Shown here in pieces: positions 14,456 through 26,553 of a stretch of DNA of 64,000 nt. Numbering within the stretch: position 1 is the first letter of the stretch; every line of letters starts with the position of its first letter. Position numbers and translations under genes: made by a program. Source of the stretch: Cacajao melanocephalus (taxonomy: Eukaryota > Chordata > Mammalia > Primates > Pitheciidae). A model generated the notes under the pieces. That model did no database searches. It saw only the letters and a list, made by a program, of their open reading frames with translations, and was not told where the DNA came from. The DNA lies in assembly GCA_963573385.1 (NCBI GenBank), contig CAUYLG010008954.1, positions 1-64,000 on the forward strand, written 5' to 3'.

Positions 14456-14682
14456 CAGGATTTCTCCACTTTGGTGCTATTGACATTTGGGGTCAGATAA
14501 ATCTCTGCAGTGGAGGTTGTCTCACACATTTTAGGATATTTGCATGGCCTGGCCTCTACTCACTAGTTGCCAATAGCAACACACCTGCCCTCAGCTGAGG
14601 ATTGGAGGATAACTAAGATGTCTCCAGACACTGCAAAATGTGCCCTGAAGGTGGAGACAGAATCACCCCTTTGAGGATTATT
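14456..14682 (-). mobile_element. MER20 (hAT-Charlie nonautonomous DNA transposon)
   Basis: Antisense MER20 order: tgctattgacatttggggtc, ggcctggcctctactcacta, gatgtctccagacactgc, then caccccttgag-like end sequence. Length is close to the usual 0.22 kb. A second copy lies at 18879-19089. Confidence 0.8.
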
Positions 14683-15173
14683 GATTAAGGTTATAGAAGT
14701 TTATCAAAGTGAACATTCACAAAAGGCTGTCTACACCCAATTAGGTAGAAAATGCCATGTGTTCACTTAGCAGCTTCTCCGGCAGCTGGGGCATCAGATA
14801 GGATGAAAAGAGGCTGGGAGGAAAGGGTGAGCATGGACCCAGTGTGGCCAATGGGACATCAGGGCAAGACCCCTGGGAGTTTCCAGGCAGTCTACTCCTG
14901 CATGAGACATACCCTCTAGAGATCGCCACTGCACGCTTCTTCTGTTTCTGAGCATGCCTGTGTGAGAACACAGGGCCTGAATTGGTGACCTCCACCTTGC
15001 AGCCCAAAGCAGCGAAAACAGAAGAAACGTCCTGAGGACAGTGGCTAGAAGGACAGAAAGAGCTACCTCCTCCTGTTGTCCTTCTAACCTAAGAGTGGAA
15101 ACAGCCTCCTCTTGCTGCTGAAACTCAGCCTCACTGCAGAGAGCAATCTTAGCACCTGTGTACAGCCCATTTA
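14683..15173. other. Unassigned, GC-richer; 144-codon minus ORF
   Basis: The 144-codon minus-strand ORF at 14794-15228 begins inside a small Alu fragment on its upstream side, so it is unlikely to be an ancient coding frame. Confidence 0.4.
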
Positions 15174-15222
15174 CTCTCTCGCTCTTGTTGCCCAGGCTGG
15201 AGTAGAACGGTGCGATCTCTAA
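15174..15222 (-). mobile_element. Tiny antisense Alu fragment (about 49 bp)
   Basis: ctctcgctcttgttgcccag followed by gctggagtagaacggtgcga is the antisense 3' portion of an Alu arm without poly-T head or remaining body. Confidence 0.8.
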
Positions 15223-15989
15223 ATACAAAAGGTGTTTGGATGGTTATTATATTAGACACTGACTGATATAACCATCCAGGATTTTATTTGTTTTGTATTT
15301 AATTCTGTAGGTAACTAATCTGTAAGTATTTTTCAAAATATTTTGAAGAATGCTAGTAGTGAGTTGATTCAGAGCAGTGTTACTTCAGTGAATTAATATG
15401 TACATTGTACTGTTCCAAATAGAAAGCATTGTGTAAAGACAGAAAGGTCGTTCAACTACTGAACTTTCTGGTTCTTGATTTACAAGAAATAAGTACATAC
15501 AAAATGCTTATAACCACGTGTGAATGTGGATTATCTTCCTCTGAGAACAGGGGTCTTTCTGAAAGAAGCAGGGAAATTAGCTAACATTTACTGACCAAGG
15601 ACAACTTTCAGTAGTTTATGGGATTTGGAGACAGCTAAAACAGTTGATGCAAAAGATAACACAAAACAAGCAAAAACATCCAAACCAAACAATCTTTATC
15701 ATCCTGTAACTAGTTTCTTTAAATCCTTTCGGAGCTAATTTTCAAGGTGAACCAAGAGATACACTAGAACAAACCAGCACCCAGCGTGGCCAGCTTCTTC
15801 AGACTGTTATTAAGGCCACAGCTATTTTAGGTCCTGACAAGACACTTTCCTAGGTCCTCATTAGCCTGATTTTGTTGAAGGAGATTCTGATAGACGCAGA
15901 GGCCATAGAAGCTTTAAATGGGTGGATTGTATGGTATATGACTTGCATCTTAATAAATCTGTTTCTTTTAAGGCTTAGGACTTTTCATC
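15223..15989. other. No recognised feature
   Basis: About 770 bp, AT-leaning, with no repeat I recognise and no long ORF. It could be single-copy DNA worth checking for conservation. Confidence 0.45.
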
Positions 15990-16151
15990 ACATCCACATC
16001 TTCAACCTTGGTGCAAATCAGCTTCATCTCTGACGCAGGCTGTTGCTAAATCTCCCACAATAGTCTTCCCTGCATCTACTTTTGCACCATATCTACCCCA
16101 TCATCTTCTCTTCACGCAGCAGTCTAGTGATGCTGTTAAAATGTAAGTCCT
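15990..16151 (+). mobile_element. L2-type LINE, sense, first part
   Basis: catccacatcttcaaccttg through gctgttaaaatgtaagtc is the sense form of the repeat seen antisense at 3516 and 8835. It is interrupted by an Alu at 16152 and resumes at 16451. Confidence 0.6.
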
Positions 16152-16713
<562 letters not shown>

Positions 16714-17135
16714 TGATACTGTCTTCATCTGTTTCTGTTGCTGCAGAAGAATACCTGAGGCTAGGTCATTTACGAAGAAGAGAAGTTGATTTGGCTCACA
16801 GTTCTGCAGGCTGTATGAGAAGCATGGCGCCAGCATCTGCCACTGTGAGGATCTCAGGCTGCTTCCACTTGTGGTAGAAGGTAAGAGGAGCCAGTGTGTG
16901 AAGACCACATGGTGAGAGAGAGAAGCAAGAGAGAGAGAAGCAAGAGAGAAAGAAGGAAGTGCCAGGGGCTTTTCAACAAGCTCCTACAGGAACTAAAAGT
17001 GCAAACCCACTCACTCCTGCAAGAATGGCACCAAGCCATTCAGAGATCTGTCCCCAGGATCCCAACACTTCCCACCAGCCTCCACTTCTGACACTGAAAA
17101 TCAAATGTCAACAAACAAACCGTAACCAAACCACA
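16714..17135 (-). mobile_element. MaLR LTR (MST/MLT1 type), antisense
   Basis: Antisense order: ctgcagaagaatacctgagg, tttggctcacagttctgcag, ccacttgtggtagaaggtaa, agaccacatggtgagagaga, ccaccagcctccacttctga. An internal GA-rich tract (16914-16957) is expanded. The L2-type sequence resumes on the far side, which proves insertion. Confidence 0.7.
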
Positions 17136-17492
17136 GTGGATACCCACCCGCTAGGGCTGCCTCCTCTCCTTCAGGTCTTCACTCACCCCTCCTAAGTGAG
17201 GTCTTGATTGGCAGCTTCTCCTAAAACCCCCTCATCCAGGCTGGCACTCCTTACTCTTTCTCCTTGCTTTATTTTTTCCCCAGAGAATTTAACAACATCT
17301 ATCATACTAAATATCTAACTTACTTTTATTTTGTGCCTCCCCACTGTGAGAAAATTTTTTTTGACATCAGGGATTTTGCTTGTTTGCTGCTGTTTCTCCG
17401 AGAGTAACTAGCACATAGTAGGAATTCCATATATATACTATGAATGTATAAACAAACAAACAAATGAATGAATGAATGAATGAATGAATGGC
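17136..17492 (+). mobile_element. L2-type LINE 3' end with (AATG)n tail
   Basis: ctccttcaggtcttcactca resumes the copy; tagcacatagtaggaattcc and then aaacaaac and aatgaatg units close it. This tail fixes the sense direction of the family and supports its L2 style. Confidence 0.7.
17450..17490. repeat. (CAAA)n/(TGAA)n tail microsatellite
   Basis: Tandem AAAC followed by AATG units, forming the tail of the L2-type element. Confidence 0.85.
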
Positions 17493-18396
17493 TTGGCTGT
17501 GAGCAACAGCATAAAGTCTCTACCACATGTGATTCGTTCATCTTCCTGGCAGCCCTAAATTCCAGTCCTTTCCTATGAACTTCTTCTGCCTACTTTTCTG
17601 CTCATGTCTTGGTCTTCTTGTCCATCAGTCACCATCCCACATTTCCCACTTGAATTTAGGATCTTGGGAGCCAAGTTCATCTCTAACAATCCCACTGCCC
17701 TCTTAACAAAACAGAGATTTCCTTTGTCCAGGAGAATTGTACAATAGCAAAACCAGGCTACACTGGAATCCCAAGTGGCCAAGTGTGAGATTTGGCTGCT
17801 ACATGTAATTGCTATATGCGTCTGATGCAAAAGTCTTCTCCTGAGCATTTATTAAGCACCCACAGAGTGCTGAACACCAACATATGGGAAAGATACAAAA
17901 CCCAGTCATCCTTGAATCAACTTACTCTAGTGTGTAAGGTTTGGTCTACAATGAGATCTGAGACTCTATTGAAACTGTTCAACTTGTTGGAAGCAAAGGC
18001 TGGATCTGATTTACTGGGGAACCCTTCACAATATTGTGAGGCAATTAATGCTCAATAAATATTTGTTAATATCAAAACCAGAAGCAATCCATTTGAGAGA
18101 ACTATATTTTTAAAAAGCATCACAGCTGAGATAGAATGACTTAGAATTAATGTCCATCACAAGGCAGGCCATGAAATGCGAATGTTTTGAAAGCAGTTCT
18201 TGTTACAACTGACTCAGCTCTGACAAAGACAGTGAAGATGACCTTTTTCATACAGTATCACAAGTGACAAGGGTCACCGACTTTGTCCAGGAAAACCAGA
18301 GCATATAGCACCTTAGAAGCACTAGTAATTATCAGCAATTATTTAAATGCCACTAGAGCGAAGAAAGAAATTAAATGGCAGTCTGAAAGAAAATGT
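17493..18396. other. Mostly unassigned; weak L2-like tail near 18000-18070
   Basis: The text atgctcaataaatatttgtt near 18048 matches an L2 tail, and an antisense L2-like start lies near 17840. Both are too short and diverged to call firmly. No gene is supported. Confidence 0.4.
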
Positions 18397-18448
18397 ACAC
18401 ACACACACACACACACCTAGAAACATACATACAGACATACATACTTAT
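18397..18448. repeat. (CA)n and (CATA)n microsatellite
   Basis: About ten CA units at 18397-18416 followed by interrupted acatacata units. Confidence 0.85.
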
Positions 18449-18878
18449 GCCTTATGTTCAGAAGAGAAAACACAAGTGAGATATTTAAAAACTGCAGTTC
18501 AAAGCACATGTCCTGAACATCCTCTAAGTGCAAAGACACTGTTATAAAGACAAATTTAAATGGTGCCTCCAGCCCCAGAAAGCTTGAGAATTTATTGAGG
18601 GAATTATGATTAGCTCCAAGTGGAATGGCAGACTAAATTAAATTCAAATTCTTGTAATGCTGGGGTCCCTCTAAGATTTTTCAGCTGGGTAGAAATTCAA
18701 TAGAAAGGATTTTCTGGCTCTTGTAAACATGAAATGTATAAACATCCTTAAGTGGAAAGCTCTCCTCCAGAAGAAATGAAACACTCTGCCTCTAGCCAAT
18801 GAAAATTATTTGGTTGGTTACAGCTCCTACTTGGTTCATTTTGTTAATTACAAAAGCCTCAAACTCTTTCTTCTAGGA
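18449..18878. other. No recognised feature
   Basis: Unassigned sequence up to the MER20 target duplication. Confidence 0.4.
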
Positions 18879-19089
18879 CAGGGTTTCTCAATGTGGGCAC
18901 TAGTCACATTTTAGGCCAGATAATTATTTTTGGTAAGGGAAGCTGTCTTATGCATTGTAAGATGCTTAGCCGCTTTCCTGGCCTCTGCTCACGACATACA
19001 AGTCATGCGCCAGGGTAACAACCAAAAATGTTTGGAGACATTTCCCCACGTTCCCTTGAGGACAAAACGTCCCCAGTTAGAGTCCACTG
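18879..19089 (-). mobile_element. MER20 with preserved 8-bp target duplication
   Basis: It starts cagggtttctcaatgtggg and ends ttagagtccactg, 211 bp, antisense. Flanking 8-mers ttctagga (18871-18878) and gtctagga (19090-19097) differ at one base, as expected of a hAT-type insertion. Confidence 0.9.
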
Positions 19090-20405
19090 GTCTAGGATAA
19101 TTATTCTAAAGTAATTAGATCTAACCGTACAGCAGAAATAATTATGTAGATGTAACTTCTTTAACTTCTCTTTCATGCACCATATCCATTCAAGCAATCC
19201 CGAAATATTATGTGTGCAAGTGTGCCCCTATTCCCACCTGCAACAATTTGATTAGAAATGATTAATTTGCTCTGGGTAATTATGAGTGAGATGCATGTAG
19301 AAAGTGATGGCAAATTATGATTAAAAAGTGGTACATTTCTTTTGTGCCCCTTAAGACTTGCTCATAGGTCCAGTTACGAGACCAAAAAAAAGAGAAAACT
19401 CTCAAGATAAGGAGCAACTCAAGATAAGGAAAGACCTCCATGCTCATTACTTGAGGAGTTCTTTCTCTGAGTTCCAGGAGGGGTGGAGCAAGTTCGTACA
19501 GTGTTGGGGACACATCGACAAGGCTGGTAAAGATGGAGAGCACTGTCTTCAATGCATTTCCAGGCATAATCAGGATTCCAGGTAACGACAAGACCAGGTG
19601 ACTGGAGGAAGAAAACCACTCATGGGCCCCGGAACAAAACGTGACATCCCTTCTGATGGGTGAGCTGGCCTGACTCTGCCCACATGGCACCAATGAGGGG
19701 ACGAGGGGCATCTGATGGCAACTGGGGAGATGGACTTTTGCCATCATGAACCTACCCCCACATTCCTGCCCCTTGCTGGCACAGGGGAGGGTCAGGAGTG
19801 CCCTGGGAGCAAACACAGCCTTCTGTGCTCTCCGTCCAACATTTCAACCAAGAGTCAATTTCTACTCCAGCTCTGAATATTCAAGGTCAGAGCCCTTGGA
19901 GCCAGTGATTGAAAACTCCGTTGAATCCCAGAGCAAAAACATGTCCTCTCTCTGATCTAGGTTGACTGGTTTGCCCTAATGAGGGTGATTAGAGTGTGGA
20001 GAACACCGTCTTTGAATACAGAATCAGGATATGTGTTCTATTAGGTGTCACCTCATGAAGGAAACAAAAGCATTTGAAGTTAGTACGGTCTCAGAATGTC
20101 CAGGCCCCACACTCATGAGTAAACAACACAATAAAGACACACAATGACCCACGCCAGTCCGCATATGCACGCACCTTGGGCAGACACACACAGTGCTCAA
20201 TTCTGAGCCACTGCTGCATATCAGTTTCTGTTCTCAGCACTGGGTGAGCAGCAGTAAGCCAGGCGAGAGTGACATGGGAACATTGTGTGATGAAGGTTTG
20301 GAGGACAGTAGTTTTTTAATCCACCACTCTCTCTCTGCCCTCTAGTAGTCTACAGTGTCTGTTTTTCTCATATTTATGTCCATGTGTGCTCAACATTTAG
20401 CTGTC
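19090..20405. other. No recognised repeat; contains a 178-codon minus ORF
   Basis: The longest open frame outside L1 runs on the minus strand at 19280-19816. No domain, signal peptide or splice context is recognisable, and overlapping ORFs exist in other frames. A faint antisense L2-like stretch lies near 20210-20290. Confidence 0.4.
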
Positions 20406-20543
20406 AGCCAGGAGCAGTGGCTATAATCCCAATACTTTGGGAGGCTGAAGGAGGCAGATTGCTTGAGGTCAGGAGTTCAAGACCCACCTAGCCAACATGG
20501 TAAAACCCTGTCTCTACTAAAATTATAAAAAATTTCCAGGCTG
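20406..20543 (+). mobile_element. Alu left arm only, sense
   Basis: gccaggagcagtggctataa through ctctactaaaattataaaaa covers the left arm to the central linker, with an 8-base deletion near its start. It stops where a TA-rich tract begins. The matching right arm lies inverted at 20739-20888. Confidence 0.85.
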
Positions 20544-20738
20544 TATATATATGTGTATGTATATATATACATATATGTCTGTCTCTCTTATATGTATATA
20601 TACACACATATATGTACATATATATATATACACATATATGTAAATATATGTGTATATATATGTACATATATGTAAATATATGTGTATATATATACATGTA
20701 GATTCTCTCTCTCTAGATATATAGAGAGAGAGAGAATC
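20544..20738. repeat. TA/TG-rich microsatellite ending in a perfect hairpin
   Basis: Alternating TA, TG and CA units fill 20544-20698. A 16-bp perfect inverted repeat follows: tagattctctctctct (20699-20714) and its complement at 20725-20740, with a 10-base loop. Confidence 0.85.
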
Positions 20739-20888
20739 TATTGCTCTGTCACCCAGGCTGGAGTGCGGTGGTACAATCTCAGCTCACTGCAACATCTGCC
20801 TCCCAGGTTCAAGCAATTCTCATGCCTGTCTCCCAAACAACTGGGATCACAAGTGTGCAACACCACACCTGGCAATTTTTTGTAATTG
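20739..20888 (-). mobile_element. Alu right arm only, inverted
   Basis: ttgctctgtcacccaggctg through cacacctggcaattttttgt is the antisense right arm, from its 3' end to the central linker. It ends at the same linker position where the sense left arm upstream stops. Confidence 0.85.
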
Positions 20889-21003
20889 TAGTGTGTGTGT
20901 GTGTGTGTATAGAGATAGATAAATAGATAGATATAGATAGATAGATATAGATATAGATATAGATAGAGATAGATAGATATATAGATATAGATATAGATAT
21001 ATA
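20889..21003. repeat. (GT)n and (GATA)n compound microsatellite
   Basis: Nine or so GT units followed by interrupted GATA/TAGATA units, running to the L1 junction at 21004. Confidence 0.9.
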
Positions 21004-21285
21004 TCTCCAGCTCCCACTTGTAAGTGAGAACATGGAGTATCTGGTTTTCTGTTTCTTCCTTAAATTACTTGGACTTATGGCTTTCAGCTCCATCCATGCT
21101 GCTGTAAAAGATCTGATCCTATTCTTTCTGATGGCTGTGTAGTATTCTACGGTTTATATGTACCACATTTTCTTTATCCAATCTACCATCGATGGGCACA
21201 TGGGTTGATTTCACGTCTCTGCTATTATGAATAGTGCACTGATGAACACACAAGTGCATGTGTCATTTTGGTAGAAAGTTTACTT
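21004..21285 (-). mobile_element. L1 3' part, antisense
   Basis: cccacttgtaagtgagaaca, gctccatccatgctgctgta and taccacattttctttatcca are antisense L1 ORF2 3' end and 3'UTR. It is truncated on both sides. Confidence 0.88.
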
Positions 21286-22384
<1,099 letters not shown>

Positions 22385-22555
22385 ATTTACATCTCAAAAT
22401 TACCCTCTGAGGAAGCTCTATGACTGCCAAATGACACATGAGGAAATAGGCTTGGAAAAGTTAAGTGAGTTGCCCAAGTAAATCACAATTAATAAGAAAT
22501 TGAACCAGGATTCAAAGCAATTCTGACTTCAAAACTTTGTTTCTTGCCTCTGTTC
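22385..22555 (-). mobile_element. MIR SINE, antisense
   Basis: acatgaggaaataggcttgg, gttaagtgagttgcccaagt and attgaaccaggattcaaagc are the antisense MIR core and tRNA-related part in order. Confidence 0.85.
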
Positions 22556-23032
22556 TAGAACCATAATCAGTTTTTGGCTTGCTTTTCTGACACTGCCAAA
22601 AGACTAGAGATTCTGCACACTTGTAGTTGATTAGCTAGTAAATTTACCTCACTCTCAAAACCAGGGTGGTTAACACACACTGGACATAACCTCCATCTGT
22701 GCACAGTAACTTACAGTGTTATGTGATTTGCGTTCTTTCCCTCAGATGGAATCATCCTCAGGTGTTCAGGTTCCTAGCAATCAAGGGTAGCTGAAAACTA
22801 TTGCATCTTCACTCTAAAATTTCAAAAGTACCATTGTCCTCTTTTGGCAGAGTGATACTCAGGTATCACCAAACTAATCTATGTTGTCTGGGTTCAAACT
22901 AAAAAGGAGAAAAATAAATAAATCTCCCTAAGGCAACCCAGAAAACCCTGACCTTAAATTTCATCCTAGACCATTCTGTTCATCTGTTCAATTGGTCTGA
23001 GTCACAGAGATCATTAAAGACATTTTCCTACA
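22556..23032. other. No recognised feature
   Basis: About 480 bp without recognisable repeat or ORF; candidate single-copy DNA. Confidence 0.4.
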
Positions 23033-23160
23033 CAGGAAGCTGAGGTGGGAGGATTGCTTGAGCCCAGGAGTTCAAGGCTGCAGTGAGCTAAACAAGTTAT
23101 GATTGCACCATTGGACTCCAGCTTGGGAGACAGAGCAAGACGCCATCTCTAAATCAAGAA
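23033..23160 (+). mobile_element. 5'-truncated Alu right arm (old Alu/FRAM-like)
   Basis: gaagctgaggtgggaggatt, gcttgagcccaggagttcaa and ggactccagcttgggagaca form an old, diverged right arm with a short A-rich end. Confidence 0.85.
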
Positions 23161-24950
23161 AGAAAAACATCTCCCAACTGCAGGATGAGGTACTTGTTTG
23201 TGTAGCCAGCCATTCTACTCCCATCTCACTCTGCTGCCATTGTTGGTTCTCATGAGGGTGGACAAATAAAAATAAAACATACAGGAGCTAAATGACCTAA
23301 TTCAAGCCTTGACAGATTTATTTGCTTTTGCTCACACAGACTACAAGGAATCGTAACCCAAAGTAGACAGAAAGGGAGGAGGTACTTGTGAAAGTCTCCA
23401 AATACTAACGATATATTTTGAGGAGCTTAAAGCCAATGGCAGCATTCACCTTTCCAGGACCTTGACCAACAAGCCCATGGTGCTCTAATGTCTTCTCAGC
23501 AAGAATGGACTCTGGGCATTGGGACTGCGCCTCCAAGTCCAGTAGCTTTTCCAAGCCTCGATCTTCAGCAATGATGAGACGCCCCCCAGGACTCCTCTCT
23601 GTCCTAAGGAAATTAAGTCTTAGCAACTAGAATCCATTGCAGCTCATCTGAACCCTTACAGGTACCCTCTGTGCTCCTCTACCCCGAGATCAGCCAGGGT
23701 GGTTTTTTAATCACAGGATAAAAAGATACTGCATGCAGATGGCCTAATCTCAGTCATTTCTCTGTTGAAAAGTCATGCCATCTATTTCTAATACGTGCAG
23801 AAAACCACATTCAAACATGATTAAACACCACCAGCCAAGAACGGCCATTATGCTTAACAGACTGATTAGCAAGGGAGGAGAGTTGCAAAGTACACACAGA
23901 GTAAATGGGATATTTTAAATTACGCTAGCTGGTCTAGCTTCATTTTCTTAGTGCAATGGTTTGTTACACGTATACCTAATAATGCTAAATAGTGAAATGT
24001 CAAGTCTCAGCTCTTAATAGCATCATTTAAATTAAATTTATATTTATTGTCATTCTAATTATTTTCCCAGCCATCTGACCAGGACACTTTCCTATGCCAC
24101 GGTGAAATGGCTATCTCCCTACTATGGGTTAACTAAAATACACTGGTTCTTGAGAATTCAAAATGACGTGGTAGAGAACTTGGTAATAGACTCTCCACTA
24201 TAGCCACTTTTTTTCTTTCCAAGATTGCATTTTAGAAATTGCTTAAAAATTGCCAATGAGTCATTTAGACCATATTTTTAATTGCAAGCACAACCTCCAA
24301 TGGACAGCATCATTGAGATACCCTCCTTCCAAGGCATCTATCCAGATTCCTATAAAATATCACCCCTGTCATCATCACACAGAGCTCTCAAGAGCCACTC
24401 TGTTTAGACCCATTCATATTCAGCAAACAGTCCCTGAGCACCCAGAGACAAATGTTTTCAGCCTGGAGCCAGGTACTAGGAATGAAACCACTCTACACTC
24501 GAAGTATATGCATTGTTAAACCATGGACTAGGCACATCAGTTACTGCAGGGTGCATGTGTCAGTTCCCACATACTTCTAATGACAGCTTTGCTCTCAGTC
24601 CACATGGTGTGGCTGGGGCTGACCTCCCTCTCCAGGTGCAGAAGAGAGCCTATGGCTTCCACTCAGCCAACCAGAGCATTGCATCTGCCTGGGCAGAGAT
24701 GAGCATGGGACCCCATGGCGGAAAAGCTTCATGTGCAGAATGTTGAAAATATCTTTTAGGAATTGTAGAAGAGCCCCTCTCTCTTCTGGGATTTAAAGCT
24801 GTAGGGTTGAGAGCCTGGAACTTCCGGGAGTTGATCAGTGAATGGGGTCTGCTTGAACATAAACCCAACCCAGAAGGAGGCAGAGTCAAGAGATGGTGGA
24901 AGAGTTGGCTTAGATGTAAACACTTAAGACCCTGGATCTGGTTATGCTTG
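23161..24950. other. No recognised repeat; possible exon-like segment
   Basis: Mostly single-copy-looking. A minus-strand 73-codon ORF at 23405-23626 contains a segment (23450-23603) framed by acceptor- and donor-like sites. ORFs at 24250-24889 overlap each other on opposite strands and show no recognisable domain. Confidence 0.4.
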
Positions 24951-24972
24951 GTTTTTGTTTGTTTGTTTGTTC
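24951..24972. repeat. (GTTT)n microsatellite
   Basis: Five tandem GTTT units. Confidence 0.9.
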
Positions 24973-25375
24973 AATATCATTCAAAATGATTTTAAAAAGT
25001 GTAAAAAATAAGGATAAATATGATGTGTAGTGTAAAGGAATGAGAAAATGACCTTTTCAAACAATAATGAAATAATTTAATACAGAAAGCTGAATACAAA
25101 TTGGAACATCCATTCCAGAAACCACTGTCATTTAAAACGTGACTTTCTCATGCATATAACTCTGTAGAAAGAAATCTGAAGACTTATACTAATTCTACAC
25201 GTCATGTTGAGACTTGATCAAAAGGGAAAGAAATAATTTGTGTAGGATACCATAAAACTAACCTTCCTCATGACACACATTTTTATTTGTTGGAGGATGG
25301 GAACTTATGGAATATTGAGGGTATTTGAGAAGAAGATGCCTAGGTACTTATAATCAGACCTAGGAAACTTTAATC
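24973..25375. other. No recognised feature
   Basis: AT-rich sequence upstream of the long L1. Confidence 0.4.
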
Positions 25376-25528
25376 TGATTTAGTACCACCTCTATTAGAA
25401 CCAAGCTCTCCAATGGTGGGAGATTTTAACACTCCACTGTCAATATTAGACAGATCAATGAGACAGAAAATCAACAAGGAAACCCAGGACTTGAATGAAT
25501 TTATAACAAAATAAACGTAGAAATAAAG

Positions 25529-25810
25529 ATGTTCTTTGCAACCAACGAGAACGAAGACACAACGTACCAGAATCTCTGGGACACATTTAAAGCAGTGTCT
25601 AGAGGGCAATTCATAGCAATAAATGCCCACATGAGGAGCAAGGGAAGGTCTAAAATCCATACCATAGCATCAAAATTGAAAGAGTTAGAGGAGCAAGATC
25701 AAAAAAATTCAAAAGCTAGCAGAAGACAAGAAATAACTAAGGTCAGAGCAGAATTGAAGGAGATAGAGACACAAAAAACCCTTCAAAAAATCAACAAATC
25801 CAGCAGCTGA
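25529..25810 (+). pseudogene. L1 ORF2 linker fragment
   Basis: A 93-residue open stretch encodes the region between endonuclease and reverse transcriptase in L1 ORF2, recognisable by [10 protein letters not shown] near residue 15 and [20 protein letters not shown] near residue 62. It ends at a stop at 25810 in the following region, where intact L1 continues. Confidence 0.85.
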
Positions 25811-26553
25811 TTTTTTTGAAAAGATTAACAAAATAGATAGACCACTAGCCAGACTAATAAAAAAGAAAAGAGAGAATAATCAAATCAATTCAATAAAAAA
25901 CGATAAAGGGGACATCACCACCAATTCCAAATAAATACAAACTGCCATCAGCGATTACTACAAACAACTCTATATACACAAACTAGTAAACCTGGAAGAA
26001 ACAGATAAATTTCTGGATACTTGCACTCTTCCAAGACTAAACCAGGAAGAAGTTGAAACCCTGAATAGACCAATAACAAGGGCTGAAGTTGAGGCAGCAA
26101 TTAATAGCCTAACAACTAAAAAAAAGCCCAGGTACAGATGAGTTTACAGCCAAATTCTACCAGAATTACAAAGAGGAGCTGGTAACATTCCTTCTGAAAC
26201 TATTCCAAACAATACAAAAAGAGGGACTCCTCCCCAACTCATTTTATGAGACCAACATCATCCTAATACCAAAACCAGGCAGAGACACAACCAAAAAAAG
26301 AAAACTTCAGGCCAATATCCATGATGAACACCAATGGAAATATCTTCAATAAAATGCTAGGAAACAGCATGCAACAACAAATCAAAAAGCTTATTCATCA
26401 TGATCAAGTAGGCTTCATTCCGGGGATGCAAGCCTGGTTCAACATATGCAAGTCTATAAATGTAATCCTTCACATAAACAGAACCAAAGACAAAAACACA
26501 TGATTATATCAATAGATGCAGAAAAGTCCTTTGACAAAATTCAACAGCCCTGA

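Noticed and set aside
14794..15228. 144-codon minus ORF as a possible gene
   Set aside because: Its start lies in an Alu fragment, so the frame cannot predate primates as written, and no motif is visible.
17450..17490. Independent microsatellite
   Set aside because: Its position at the end of the L2-type copy shows it is that element's tail.
20544..21003. Tandem repeats considered as a CRISPR-like array or origin
   Set aside because: The units are 2-4 bases with no spacers; this is microsatellite DNA in a primate genome.
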